Source: CAZTLI01 sp964614375 (GTDB lineage: Bacteria > Chloroflexota > Anaerolineae > Aggregatilineales > Phototrophicaceae). Taken from it: 25,670 bases of DNA. Shown one piece after another: positions 8,901-15,488 of this stretch. The position numbers were made by a program, and so were the translations under genes. The notes under the pieces were generated by a model, which was not told where the DNA came from, searched no databases, and saw only the letters and a list, made by a program, of their open reading frames with translations. How positions within the stretch are numbered: position 1 is the stretch's first letter; each line of letters starts with the position of its first letter. The stretch spans positions 1-25,670 of the forward strand of contig CAZTLI010000015.1 in the NCBI GenBank assembly GCA_964614375.1, read 5' to 3'.

Positions 8901-9040
8901 CGGTCACGTTGTGGGAAAACTGGCTCAAGCCTGCCCTTGAACAGCAGCTTGGCGAAGCGGCATTCACTGCTGCGCTGGAACAGGGCAAAGCACAGGACTT
9001 TGAAACGGTTGTGCAGGCTATCCTGGCGGATGAGGGTTAA
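5972..9040 (+). CDS. PknK-like Ser/Thr kinase with AAA-type ATPase and TPR repeats
   Basis: The 1022-residue protein has three parts. Residues 1-260 are a complete Hanks-type kinase: P-loop LGAGAMGTVY (11-20), Lys34 in VALKRV, helix-C Glu61, HRDLKPSN (133-140), DFG (152-154) and APE (173-175). Residues ~278-640 are a STAND/MalT-like ATPase opening with FVGRDAEL, with Walker A GESGAGKS (308-315) and Walker B VVLLEDLQW (415-423). Residues ~660-1000 are about eight TPR units with 'A-x-x-x-F-E-E-x-L-x-x-A-R' spacing. No membrane helix and no DNA-binding domain are seen, so it is probably a cytoplasmic signalling hub in which TPRs sense a partner. The same order occurs in mycobacterial PknK. A GGGGA sits ~6 bases before the ATG. 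It ends tail-to-tail with the B12 operon, sharing TTAA. Confidence 0.92.
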   Translation: MVARYDIQDKLGAGAMGTVYRAWDRLSRQYVALKRVEISPETLSGSTRSPYQDELVALANEFRTLAGLRHPHIIGVLDYGFDNHDVPFITMSLLDNAKSFVEAARQRPFPEQIRMLIDVLLALDYLHRRGILHRDLKPSNVLVVDGQVKVLDFGLAIMSTAGTGVAGTLAYMAPEVLRHGTAFVQSDLYAVGIMAFELLKGRLPYDPLDLQARLTAAPDLSALKNHLLEGVLARLLLPDPHERYDNAMSLITALCDATDYPLPEETHEIRESYLQTAPFVGRDAELAQLQDALLTAIRGEGSAWLVGGESGAGKSRLLDELRIRALVGGAAVVRGQGVDFGGLSYQLWRDIMPHLILDVELSDLEAGVLKEIVPHIGELIGRDVPDAPALEGEIGQQRLMFSIADIMRRQAQPIVVLLEDLQWTDESLVILKHLLNFVKDHTWLIIGNYRIDERPELTSDLPTMQHISLQRLTDAQISDLSRAMLGDVGAQPQVIDLLKRETEGNVFFMIEVVKTLAEDAGRLINIGRATLPETVFAGGVMDVIRRRLARVPDWAQPMLKQAAIIGRQIDTAVMQQLAQETAYDRWLNACADAAVLEVIEQQWRFAHDKLRETILTDLTADERPPLHRLVASAMENLYANDADYAAQLAAHWYEAGDAQKAVNYTCVAIEELTVMSNFHQAVTLGEQVRALIPDDDAITRIRLLNLIGNAYNGLSDYPPALSHFEESLSLARNQDDKPGLMTALFGIGDIAWRQGKFEVAQSHFEEGLALARELGHQQNSALALRGLGIVQAIQGDNDAANTYFTENLAIMRALGLQKGISDCLNNLGIIAARTSGYEAARTYYEESIAISREIGNRRGLTSSLHNLGRLADSNADYATAQHYFQQSITMSGEIGDQHTQIGSLCDLAFVFLKLDQVDAARLHLYRALRYAWDIGTLPYALEVLVGFAWAFMLTEQTQRSAQLSGLVIHHPATLSESVTLWENWLKPALEQQLGEAAFTAALEQGKAQDFETVVQAILADEG

Positions 9041-10071
9041 TCTGCCTGGGGCTGCTGCGCCATCTGCGACAGTGTTTTGATGAGCGCATCCAGTGAATCG
9101 CAGGGCAGGGTTGCGCCGTCACGAGTCACCTGCCAGTGTGGGGTATGGTCTTCATTATAGATCGTGACCTGTGCCACCCGGCGCGCGCCGCTGCTGACGA
9201 TGTAAAATCCCGCCCGTTCGAGCGCCCGCCGCGTCCAGATTGCGGGTAATCCATCGCCCACCAGCAGCACGCCCTCGCCTCCGGCAGCATTGACATTGAA
9301 CGACCCCGTAAATGGGTCAAATTGCACGCCTTCGCTGGAAAACACGGTTTCAAATGTCCCGCCCAATACGAGGTCTTCGGGCGCGCCGGTTTGAATAACC
9401 CCGCCCTGCCCCATCAACCAGATTTGGTCAGCAGTACGGAGGGCGAGGTCAAGGTCGTGGGTCGAGAGCAGCACGGCGCGCCCGGTATCATGGGCGATAC
9501 GGCGCAATACCCGCATAATTTCGACCCGACGCGGCAAATCGAGGTAAGCTGTCGGTTCGTCCAGCAGCATGACGGCAGGTTCTTGTGCCAGTGCCCGCGC
9601 AATCAAAAATTTCTGGCGTTCGCCATCGCTCAAGTGGGCGACCTGTCGTTCAGCGAGATGCGCCGCACCAACCGATTCCACTGCCCAGCGAATCACATTT
9701 TCATCATGCGCTGTGAGTGTGCCCGTCCAATCGGTATAGGGATGCCGCCCCAATGCAGCCAGCCCATAACCGGTGAGCAAGCCGGGGTCGATGCGGTCTG
9801 TGAGCACGATGCTCAACTGCTGGGCCAGTGCGTCCGCTTTCAGCGCTAGAAGGTCACGCCCGGCGAGGATGACCTGTCCGGCAAGCGGTTTTTGCAGCGC
9901 GGCGAGTGTCCGCATGAGGGTCGATTTACCGACTCCGTTGGGGCCAATCAAACACACCAGTTCGCCCGCGCGCAGCCGCAGATTCAGATCAACAGCGACG
10001 GGACGATGTGACCCGCCATAACCAATGTCCAGATGATGTGTTTCGAGGGTGATGGTGCGTTTGGGTTTCAT
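9037..10071 (-). CDS. btuD: Cobalamin ABC transporter ATP-binding protein with extra C-terminal domain
   Basis: The 344-residue ATPase powers the BtuC channel. It has Walker A GPNGVGKST (43-51), signature LSDGERQK (147-154), Walker B VMLLDEP (167-173) and the switch His205 in STHDLD. LSDGE in place of LSGGQ is common in this subfamily. The ATPase proper ends near residue 245. About 100 more residues follow, including GVLLVGDGLPAIW and TRRALERAGFYIV, a small alpha/beta-looking domain not found in E. coli BtuD (about 250 residues). Its ATG overlaps the btuC stop in ATGA, indicating translational coupling, and it is the last gene of the riboswitch-controlled operon. The substrate call rests on the upstream riboswitch; sequence alone would only give 'FecE/BtuD type'. 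Confidence 0.85.
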   Translation of the reverse strand: MKPKRTITLETHHLDIGYGGSHRPVAVDLNLRLRAGELVCLIGPNGVGKSTLMRTLAALQKPLAGQVILAGRDLLALKADALAQQLSIVLTDRIDPGLLTGYGLAALGRHPYTDWTGTLTAHDENVIRWAVESVGAAHLAERQVAHLSDGERQKFLIARALAQEPAVMLLDEPTAYLDLPRRVEIMRVLRRIAHDTGRAVLLSTHDLDLALRTADQIWLMGQGGVIQTGAPEDLVLGGTFETVFSSEGVQFDPFTGSFNVNAAGGEGVLLVGDGLPAIWTRRALERAGFYIVSSGARRVAQVTIYNEDHTPHWQVTRDGATLPCDSLDALIKTLSQMAQQPQAD

Positions 10072-11183
10072 GATTCGCCAAATGACCTGTGTAAATTACG
10101 CTGGCGGAGGATGACGGCAATCACGACTGGCGCACCGAGTACGGCAGTGACGGCATTCAATGGCAAAATCGCATTGCTGCCCGGTAATTCCGCAATAAGC
10201 GCAGCGACCAGCGCGACGATTCCACCCATGAGGATGGTCGCGGGCACGAGGACGCGGTGATTGGATGTGCTGAACAGGCTGCGGCACAGGTGCGGGACTG
10301 CCACACCGATAAACCCGATGGGGCCACAAAATGCTGTGACCGCGCCCGCCAATAATGCCGTGGCGACGATAATGCCCACGCGCGCAGATGTGACATTGAC
10401 GCCCATTGTGCGGGCATAGCCTTCGCCCAACAGCAGCGCATTGAGTGGTTTCGCCAGTATCAGGCTCATCAACAGGCCAACAGCGACCATCCCGACGAGA
10501 ATCGGCATCTGACTCCAGGTGACGCCGCCAAAACTGCCAAATGTCCAGTTGAGATAGGCCTGCACCCGTTCGGCGACGCTGAAGTGAATCAGCAAACTGA
10601 CGAGTGACCCGGTGAAATAGCCAAATAACACGCCGAGTACCAGCAGCGTCATGGTGCTGCGAACGCGATGCGACACCAGCAGCACCAGCAGCATGGTCAA
10701 TCCTGCCCCTATGCCCGCCGCCGTCGCCAGCAATACATCGCCACCCAGACCGATGCCAGCGATGAGTGTCGCGCCGGCTGTGCCCCCTGCCATGACGATG
10801 AGCGCCACGCCCAGACTCGCGCCGGAGCTAATCCCTAAAATGAAGGGACTCGCCAGCGGATTGCGGAAGAAGGTTTGCATCATTAATCCGGCGACACTCA
10901 AGGCCGCGCCCGCCAGGATCGCTGTGGTGGCTTTGGGCAGACGGAAGCGAAAGACGATATTTGTCCAGGTAGCGCGCTCGCCTTCTCCACCAAGCAGAAT
11001 CGTCACCACTTGATCCAGCGGGATATTCACCGAGCCAAGCGCAAGGCTGACGAGGAACAGCCCAATCAACACAACCACCAGCAGCGCCAATAAGCCACGC
11101 CGAATACTCAAACCGGGCAGGGGTTGGGATTTGGTCGCGGGTTCGGACGCTGCGAGAGCTGGGTTGATTGTTGTTTCGGACAT
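10068..11183 (-). CDS. btuC: Cobalamin ABC transporter permease, FecCD family
   Basis: The 371-residue inner-membrane permease has about ten membrane helices after a ~30-residue cytoplasmic N-terminus. FecCD landmarks are present: 'GSVNIPLDQVVTILLG' after the first helix, FRLPKATTAILAGAALSVAG, FFRNPLASPFILGISSGAS, and near the end GFIGVAVPHLCR followed by a 'N-H-R-V-L-V-P-A-T' segment. These define the vitamin B12/iron-siderophore permease family, which works as a dimer. It lies second in the operon, with a 78-base gap containing a hairpin after btuF and a 4-base overlap with the ATPase. The start at 11183 follows a weak AGGT site. It would be regulated by the leader riboswitch. Confidence 0.88.
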   Translation of the reverse strand: MSETTINPALAASEPATKSQPLPGLSIRRGLLALLVVVLIGLFLVSLALGSVNIPLDQVVTILLGGEGERATWTNIVFRFRLPKATTAILAGAALSVAGLMMQTFFRNPLASPFILGISSGASLGVALIVMAGGTAGATLIAGIGLGGDVLLATAAGIGAGLTMLLVLLVSHRVRSTMTLLVLGVLFGYFTGSLVSLLIHFSVAERVQAYLNWTFGSFGGVTWSQMPILVGMVAVGLLMSLILAKPLNALLLGEGYARTMGVNVTSARVGIIVATALLAGAVTAFCGPIGFIGVAVPHLCRSLFSTSNHRVLVPATILMGGIVALVAALIAELPGSNAILPLNAVTAVLGAPVVIAVILRQRNLHRSFGES

Positions 11184-11203
11184 ACAATTACCTGTTTTTT
11201 GGC

Positions 11204-11224
11204 GGACACAGCAGTCCTGTGTCC
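11204..11224 (-). other. Intercistronic hairpin between btuF and btuC
   Basis: GGACACA (11204-11210) pairs with TGTGTCC (11218-11224) around a 7-base loop. On the operon strand it is followed by an A-run, not a T-run, so it is not a classical terminator. Such hairpins often protect the 3' end of binding-protein mRNA so that the binding protein is made in excess; that role is inferred. Confidence 0.5.
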
Positions 11225-11261
11225 CTCCGATTATCTATGAGTTAAGCAGAAATCCCGTTAA

Positions 11262-12491
11262 TCACTCCCCTGCCGTCACCAGTGGATGATAGAAAACCAG
11301 TTCATGATCGGGCAGCAGGTCGGGATACAGAATATGGATGATGTCGCGCAGAAGAACGTGTGGATTGGTCACGCCATTTTCGTACCAGTCATTGCCGCCG
11401 TTTTCATTCACGCGCGCGTTGTCGTTATAGACTCTGCCATTTTGGACGGCGGCGAAGTCGGCGTAACGTTCGTCCTGCGCGATGAGATCGTCAATCGTGT
11501 TGATACCAAATTGAATCGCGAACCAGTAATCGGCGTCTAATCCAGCGTCGTAAACTGTCTCAAAATCATATTGCACACTGATGTCCGGCGCGGTTTCGCC
11601 CAGCACAAGGCGCGCACCGGCATCGTTGAACAACTGCCCGACATAGGTCTCTGCGCCGGGAATCGTCCAGGCTTCATCGAAGGGCGAGAAACTGTTGATG
11701 AGGACAGATGGGCGTTCGTCGGCGGGAATAGCGCGGACCAGCGCCGCGGCGGATTCGTATTCAGTCACAATCGTGTCGAATACGGCGTTGGCGGCGGCTT
11801 CGACATTGAAGAACAGCGCCGTGAATTTAATCCATTCCGCGCGCCCTAACGGTGTGACTTCGGCATGTTCAGAATTCATGGCAACCGGGATTCCCGCTTC
11901 TAATAGAATGGGATGCGCGTCCCAATCGGGCACACCCGTGCCATACCCCATCACCACATCGGGATTACTGTCTAATACCAGTTCAACATTGACCGCCGAC
12001 CCGCTGCCGACTTCCACGAGTCCACCGCCATTGATGAGGTCGCGTACCTGCGGTGTGTTGACATAGAGGAAACTATCCAACCCGATGACACGATCCAGCA
12101 CACCGAGCGCCGTCAAATGGGGCAGATGGGTCGTGGACATGCTGATGACGGTATTAACGGGCAGTTCGATGATTTGCGCGTCATCATAGCCTTCGGGCAC
12201 AGGCGTCCCACACTGCACCAGCACATATTGGAAGGCATCGGCCTCTGTCGCTCCCAGCCAGGGGCGCGTGACCGTGACGACTTTATAGCTGTTGTGATAT
12301 TCCACCTCAAAGCCGGTGGCGTGCGTGATTTCGACCTGATCGGGGAAGTAATTCACGTCCGGGTCGTAATCCGTGACACAGCTATCGACGAGATTGGTCT
12401 CCTGCGCTGTCGTGATGCCGATGGACAGCAGCATGATGACCAGCACAAAACCAACGATGCGTTTGGGGTGATGCGAAAAAGCGATATTCAT
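11262..12491 (-). CDS. btuF: Corrinoid-binding protein of the B12 ABC transporter
   Basis: The 409-residue exported protein begins with a positively charged stretch and a hydrophobic core (VGFVLVIMLLSIGITTAQ), giving a type I signal peptide probably cut near residue 29. No lipobox Cys is visible, unlike many binding proteins of single-membrane bacteria. The mature part matches the PF01497 periplasmic-binding fold: VISMSTTHLPHLTALGVLDRV, then VNVELVLDSNPDVVMGYG, and a C-terminal lobe with 'FAAVQNGRVYNDNAR'. It would bind the corrinoid and hand it to BtuC. It is the first gene after the riboswitch leader; AGGAG lies 7 bases before the ATG. Without the riboswitch, Fe-siderophore binding would be the equal alternative. 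Confidence 0.82.
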   Translation of the reverse strand: MNIAFSHHPKRIVGFVLVIMLLSIGITTAQETNLVDSCVTDYDPDVNYFPDQVEITHATGFEVEYHNSYKVVTVTRPWLGATEADAFQYVLVQCGTPVPEGYDDAQIIELPVNTVISMSTTHLPHLTALGVLDRVIGLDSFLYVNTPQVRDLINGGGLVEVGSGSAVNVELVLDSNPDVVMGYGTGVPDWDAHPILLEAGIPVAMNSEHAEVTPLGRAEWIKFTALFFNVEAAANAVFDTIVTEYESAAALVRAIPADERPSVLINSFSPFDEAWTIPGAETYVGQLFNDAGARLVLGETAPDISVQYDFETVYDAGLDADYWFAIQFGINTIDDLIAQDERYADFAAVQNGRVYNDNARVNENGGNDWYENGVTNPHVLLRDIIHILYPDLLPDHELVFYHPLVTAGE

Positions 12492-12559
12492 AATGTGTCT
12501 CCTGCTCTGTTAGAATCGATAAATTCGCGCGCCACAGCCAGAACCGGAGGCAGCAACCC

Positions 12560-12587
12560 CTCTCTGCTGTTCAGCACGCGCAGAGAG
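12560..12587 (-). other. Leader hairpin downstream of the terminator
   Basis: CTCTCTGC (12560-12567) and GCAGAGAG (12580-12587) form a perfect 8-bp stem with a 12-base loop, between the terminator and the btuF ribosome-binding site. It could block ribosome access or stabilise the read-through mRNA; the role is not known. Confidence 0.5.
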
Positions 12588-12600
12588 AAGCGAAGGGTGG

Positions 12601-12630
12601 GAAATAAAAATCCCGCCGGGATGCGGGATT
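12601..12630 (-). terminator. Intrinsic terminator in the B12 riboswitch leader
   Basis: On the minus strand AATCCCGC, a 6-base loop and GCGGGATT form a perfect 8-bp GC-rich stem (12609-12630), followed by TTTATTT. It sits about 60 bases after the riboswitch and 110 before btuF. This is the classical position for transcriptional attenuation: ligand bound, terminator formed, operon off. Confidence 0.8.
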
Positions 12631-12685
12631 GTTTGTCTAATACAGTGTCCACGCTCGCTCCCTTTTTCCACGAAGGTTCGCACGA

Positions 12686-12822
12686 GCTAAAGCGCAGGCG
12701 GGTATTCGGACTTGCGTGATAATTTATTATCACCCTTACCGTTGCGGGACAGTGCCGGACTTACACCGGGCTTCCCCCATTATGCGCGCTACATCCGGGT
12801 AGCAGCGCACCTGACTTTAGTG
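12686..12822 (-). promoter_or_regulatory. Cobalamin riboswitch
   Basis: The minus strand shows the conserved B12-element core in order: GGGGGAAGCCCGGTG, then TAAGTCCGGC, CACTGTCCCGCAACGGTAAG, a perfect side hairpin GTGATAAT/ATTATCAC (12714-12731), and the B12-box end AAGTCCGAATACCCGCCTGC (12694-12713). These match the consensus for adenosylcobalamin-class riboswitches closely. Flanking AAAG/CTTT and GC-rich arms can close the outer stem. The element controls btuFCD downstream through the terminator at 12601-12630. The exact cobalamin class (adenosyl or methyl/aquo) cannot be told from this reading. Confidence 0.92.
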
Positions 12823-12844
12823 TGTGAAATTGTTAACCGCCCAC

Positions 12845-12873
12845 AGGATAACACAGGTGCAGCCGAATGACAA
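12845..12873 (-). promoter_or_regulatory. Promoter of the B12-uptake operon
   Basis: On the minus strand TTGTCA (12868-12873) and TATCCT (12845-12850) are separated by exactly 17 bases, with 5/6 and 4/6 matches to the housekeeping consensus. Transcription would start near 12838, just upstream of the riboswitch, giving a leader of about 345 bases. Confidence 0.55.
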
Positions 12874-12948
12874 CAGGTGGTATAGGGGGTTCGCGTCAAC
12901 GAACCGGAACGGTCACAGGCTGTCTATCCGCCCTGGCTATCGGTGCTG

Positions 12949-13833
12949 CTAATGATCTGCGCGTAAAGCGGCGAGTTCGCGTATATGCCGGGCAACGATG
13001 TCCGGCGACTCCATCGGGATGAAGTGGGAATTGTCCGCTAGTGGGAAGTCGATACCATTCTGAAAACGCGACGCTAAATCGGGCGCGGTGGGCGATGCCA
13101 TCAAATCAAAGCCGACTTCGTCAACAGTATTGGCACAGCGCAGGACGCGCACTGGCACTTGAATACGCGCCACCGCATCGTAGACATCCATGCCCGATTT
13201 GCTGCTGGTGCTGGAATAGATATGCGCTTCGACTTCGGGCGCGCACGCCAGCACATACCCATCGCCATCCGCATCCGGCAAAATGGCGTGCTCGCAATAA
13301 TCGCGCAGTACCGCATCGTTCCAGTGGATGAATGGCCCCCTGCCCTTGAAGCTGGCGACCATCTCGTCGGATGATGACCAATGGCGGCGGCGATTCAGGA
13401 TGAAGTGACCTTCGATACTATAGGTATCGTGTGCGTACCAGTCTTCGGTCATAATCACGGGGTCAACCAGCAGCAGTGATTGGAACGCCTCTGGCACAGC
13501 CGCCGCAGCCCGCACCACCGAATTACCGCCCATCGAGTGCCCGATTCCAATCGCATTCTGCAAACCCAGCGCCCGCACCAAATCCGTCGCATCCTGCCCA
13601 TACTGCTGCCAGCTGCGGGGTGGCGGGGGTTTGGCGCTTCTGCCATGTCCACAGGCATCCACTGCATAACAGCGAAAATCGCTCAACTGCCGGATGACTT
13701 CATCCCAGCAGCGGGCATGAAAGCCCGTCGCATGGAAGAAAATCAGCGCCGGTTTATCGGGCAGACGTTCGCCCCATTCATACACCAGTAAATAAATATC
13801 ATTGACCGCGATAGGATGCTCAGTCGGCGTCAT
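12949..13833 (-). CDS. Alpha/beta-hydrolase fold protein
   Basis: This 294-residue cytoplasmic protein has a typical alpha/beta-hydrolase layout: oxyanion-loop motif FFHATGF (32-38), then YAVDACGHGRS (56-66), and nucleophile elbow GHSMGG with Ser100. A cap region occupies ~130-215 and the catalytic His270 sits in ADNSHFIPME. The acid is either Asp124 in LLVDP or the Asp/Glu pair at 238-239. Relatives include esterases, lactonases and C-C hydrolases; the substrate cannot be read. No signal peptide is seen. GAGGG lies a few bases before the ATG. The ATG overlaps the TGA of a small upstream ORF, and the stop lies upstream of the B12 operon promoter on the same strand. Confidence 0.85.
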   Translation of the reverse strand: MTPTEHPIAVNDIYLLVYEWGERLPDKPALIFFHATGFHARCWDEVIRQLSDFRCYAVDACGHGRSAKPPPPRSWQQYGQDATDLVRALGLQNAIGIGHSMGGNSVVRAAAAVPEAFQSLLLVDPVIMTEDWYAHDTYSIEGHFILNRRRHWSSSDEMVASFKGRGPFIHWNDAVLRDYCEHAILPDADGDGYVLACAPEVEAHIYSSTSSKSGMDVYDAVARIQVPVRVLRCANTVDEVGFDLMASPTAPDLASRFQNGIDFPLADNSHFIPMESPDIVARHIRELAALRADH

Positions 13834-13979
13834 AATCCCTCGCTAATTCGCGATTTAAGATTTTGGATTCCACTATATCCACCCTGTGACTGGACACGCG
13901 CCGGAACAGGCGCTTGCTGGATGCGCTCGACTTCGGCGTGGTATTTATCGTGACAATTAAATTCAAGTGGTGGCGTCAT
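13830..13979 (-). CDS. Possible 49-residue upstream ORF, coupled to the hydrolase
   Basis: The minus-strand ORF begins MTPPLEFNCHDKYHAEVERI and ends SRISEGL. Its TGA overlaps the hydrolase ATG in ATGA, a coupling arrangement. No good ribosome-binding site precedes it and I recognise no family. The frame just upstream also has protein-like composition (PYLPGDVTIGTPKK), so this may be the tail of a decayed gene. The rest of 13834-14134 shows only the -10 element at 14101. Confidence 0.3.
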   Translation of the reverse strand: MTPPLEFNCHDKYHAEVERIQQAPVPARVQSQGGYSGIQNLKSRISEGL

Positions 13980-14100
13980 CACACAACAATTTCATTTGTT
14001 TTTTCGGCGTGCCGATTGTAACATCACCGGGCAGGTATGGCACGTCATGGTCAGCAGGCCATTCAACGCGAAACTGTGCCTGTGATGGCAGCAAATTCAG

Positions 14101-14106
14101 TATAAT
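14101..14106 (+). promoter_or_regulatory. Putative -10 element
   Basis: TATAAT in the context GTATAATCAGG ends 28 bases before the ATG at 14135, with GGAG in between as ribosome-binding site. No clear -35 box is present. Confidence 0.45.
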
Positions 14107-14134
14107 CAGGTGAACGACAGCAACGGAGTGACAC

Positions 14135-14493
14135 ATGCTGGATACCGAGCGACAAAAACTCGAACAGGCGCGCGAATATATTCGGGCGCAGGATTATGAC
14201 CGGGCGCGTCACATCTTACAGACGATTGACCATCCCAAAGCGCGCGCATGGCTTGACCGCATCGCCGATATTCAATATCAGGCGCAATTCGCGCCCACAC
14301 AGGCATGGATTCAGCCGCGCGTCAGCCGCAATTGGAAAATCGCGTTTGCGGCGCTGGCGCTAGGGTTTGTGCTGCTGGCCATTCTCGTGATTGTGATTCG
14401 AAATAACCTCGTTTCGTCCTTGCAGACCGTCGGCGAAGTGATTCTTGAGGAAACGATGCCGATGGAGGTCTTGCTGCGAATCGCCTGTGAGGA
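14135..14493 (+). CDS. Single-pass membrane protein with N-terminal TPR-like helices, cut by the assembly gap
   Basis: About 120 residues are visible before the gap. The N-terminus (LEQAREYIRAQDYDRARHIL) looks like one TPR-type helical hairpin, followed by a second helix, and residues ~68-92 (AFAALALGFVLLAILVIVIR) form one membrane helix. The remainder faces the outside or periplasm if the N-terminus is cytoplasmic. The ATG at 14135 is preceded by GGAG at a 7-base spacing. The C-terminus lies in or beyond the N run, so length and domain content are unknown. Small tetratricopeptide plus single-helix proteins of this kind are common hypothetical proteins in Chloroflexota; I assign no role. Confidence 0.6.
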
Positions 14494-14593
14494 NNNNNNN
14501 NNNNNNNNNNNNNNNNNNNNNNNNNNNNNNNNNNNNNNNNNNNNNNNNNNNNNNNNNNNNNNNNNNNNNNNNNNNNNNNNNNNNNNNNNNNNN
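14494..14593. other. Scaffold gap, exactly 100 N
   Basis: A run of exactly 100 N is the conventional placeholder for a gap of unknown size. It removes the 3' ends of both convergent neighbours. Confidence 0.98.
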
Positions 14594-15488
14594 GGCGTCC
14601 CAACATGCCTTTATCAGACGCTGGACGCGCTGCTGGCGGCAGGGGTTGTGCCAATGTGTCATTTGAGCTGGCTTCGGCCTGCTGTGATTCCAATGACACA
14701 TCCTGACCGGATTCAATCGCTGATTGTTGTGCCTCGAATTCCTTGACCTCTTGCGATTGTTTGACCATCGTGCGGATACGGTCGCGGAATTTTTTCTTGC
14801 CGTCTGTTTTTGTCCCCTCAGCATTGCCCAACTGCCCCACAAAATCCGGGAGTTTATAGACAGGTCGTTCGGCGCTGGTCGCGCTGCTGGTTGTGGCAGG
14901 CGCGCTGCCAATTTGACCGGCAAAATCAGGGATTTGGGGCGTGGCGGCAATCGGCGGCGCTTGTACAGGCGCTTTTTGATCTTTCGGGAACGGCCCGGCG
15001 ACAAGGGGTTTGTTCAAGAGTGCCGTCGCCTGGGTCACACTCATTTCGGCTAATGGCACGGTGGCGCGTTTGAAGTGAACATACACCACCAGCTTACCCA
15101 AACGCAGTTCATCCCCATCGCGCAGGATACGCTGTTGACCGGGCGCAATCCGCTGACCGTTCAGGTGTGTTCCGTTGCGGCTGCCCATGTCCATAATCGT
15201 CAGCGTATCTTCCGACGCATGAATAGAGGCATGAATGCGTGACACGCCCTTTTCAATCGCCCCATAGTCTGCCAGGTCTACATCGGGCGTCTGGGTACTG
15301 TGGGTGGGCGTGCGTCCGATGACCGTTCGTAATGCCGGACGAACCACCAGCGGTTGGGCTGCGCCTTCAATATGAAAGGCCAGTTCTGTGCCGCGATTAA
15401 AGCTGGCTGTTCCCCAATTGCCCTTGGTGGCAATCGGCTGCGTAAGTTGTGGACTTTCTTGCGTTGCAATTATTTGTACTGCCATCAT
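14594..15488 (-). CDS. FHA-domain protein, C-terminus lost in the gap
   Basis: Nearly 300 residues are visible. The FHA domain spans ~48-140 with the phosphothreonine-binding residues in place: IGR (57-59), SRIH (83-86), GSRNGT (102-107) and Asn110. It is preceded by a ~45-residue N-terminal extension. The following ~150 residues are low in hydrophobics and Pro/Ala/Gln-rich, so probably disordered, and contain two copies of a short motif, PDFAGQIG and PDFVGQLG. A basic stretch (KTDGKKKFRDRIRTMVKQ) comes later. FHA domains bind phospho-Thr, so a Hanks-type kinase such as the one at 5972-9040 is a reasonable upstream partner, though unproven. AGGAG sits just before the ATG; the second ATG at 15485 is equally possible. 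Confidence 0.85.

Noticed and set aside
9322..9849. 175-codon plus-strand ORF opposite btuD
   Set aside because: It is antisense to the Walker and signature motifs of a clear ATPase and has no start signals.
9037..12491. Annotation of the ABC operon as iron-siderophore uptake
   Set aside because: The protein families alone allow it, but a well-matched cobalamin riboswitch and terminator directly upstream favour corrinoid uptake.
12488..12733. Minus-strand ORF of 81 codons in front of btuF
   Set aside because: It runs through the riboswitch end, terminator and leader hairpin, so this stretch is structured leader RNA rather than protein.
14652..14698. 9-bp inverted repeat TGTGTCATT/AATGACACA inside the FHA gene
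   Set aside because: The arms lie in coding sequence about 28 bases apart, with nothing to suggest a site or terminator.
14322..14746. Frames that read continuously through the N run
   Set aside because: The N block has unknown true length and content, so any protein joined across it is artificial.
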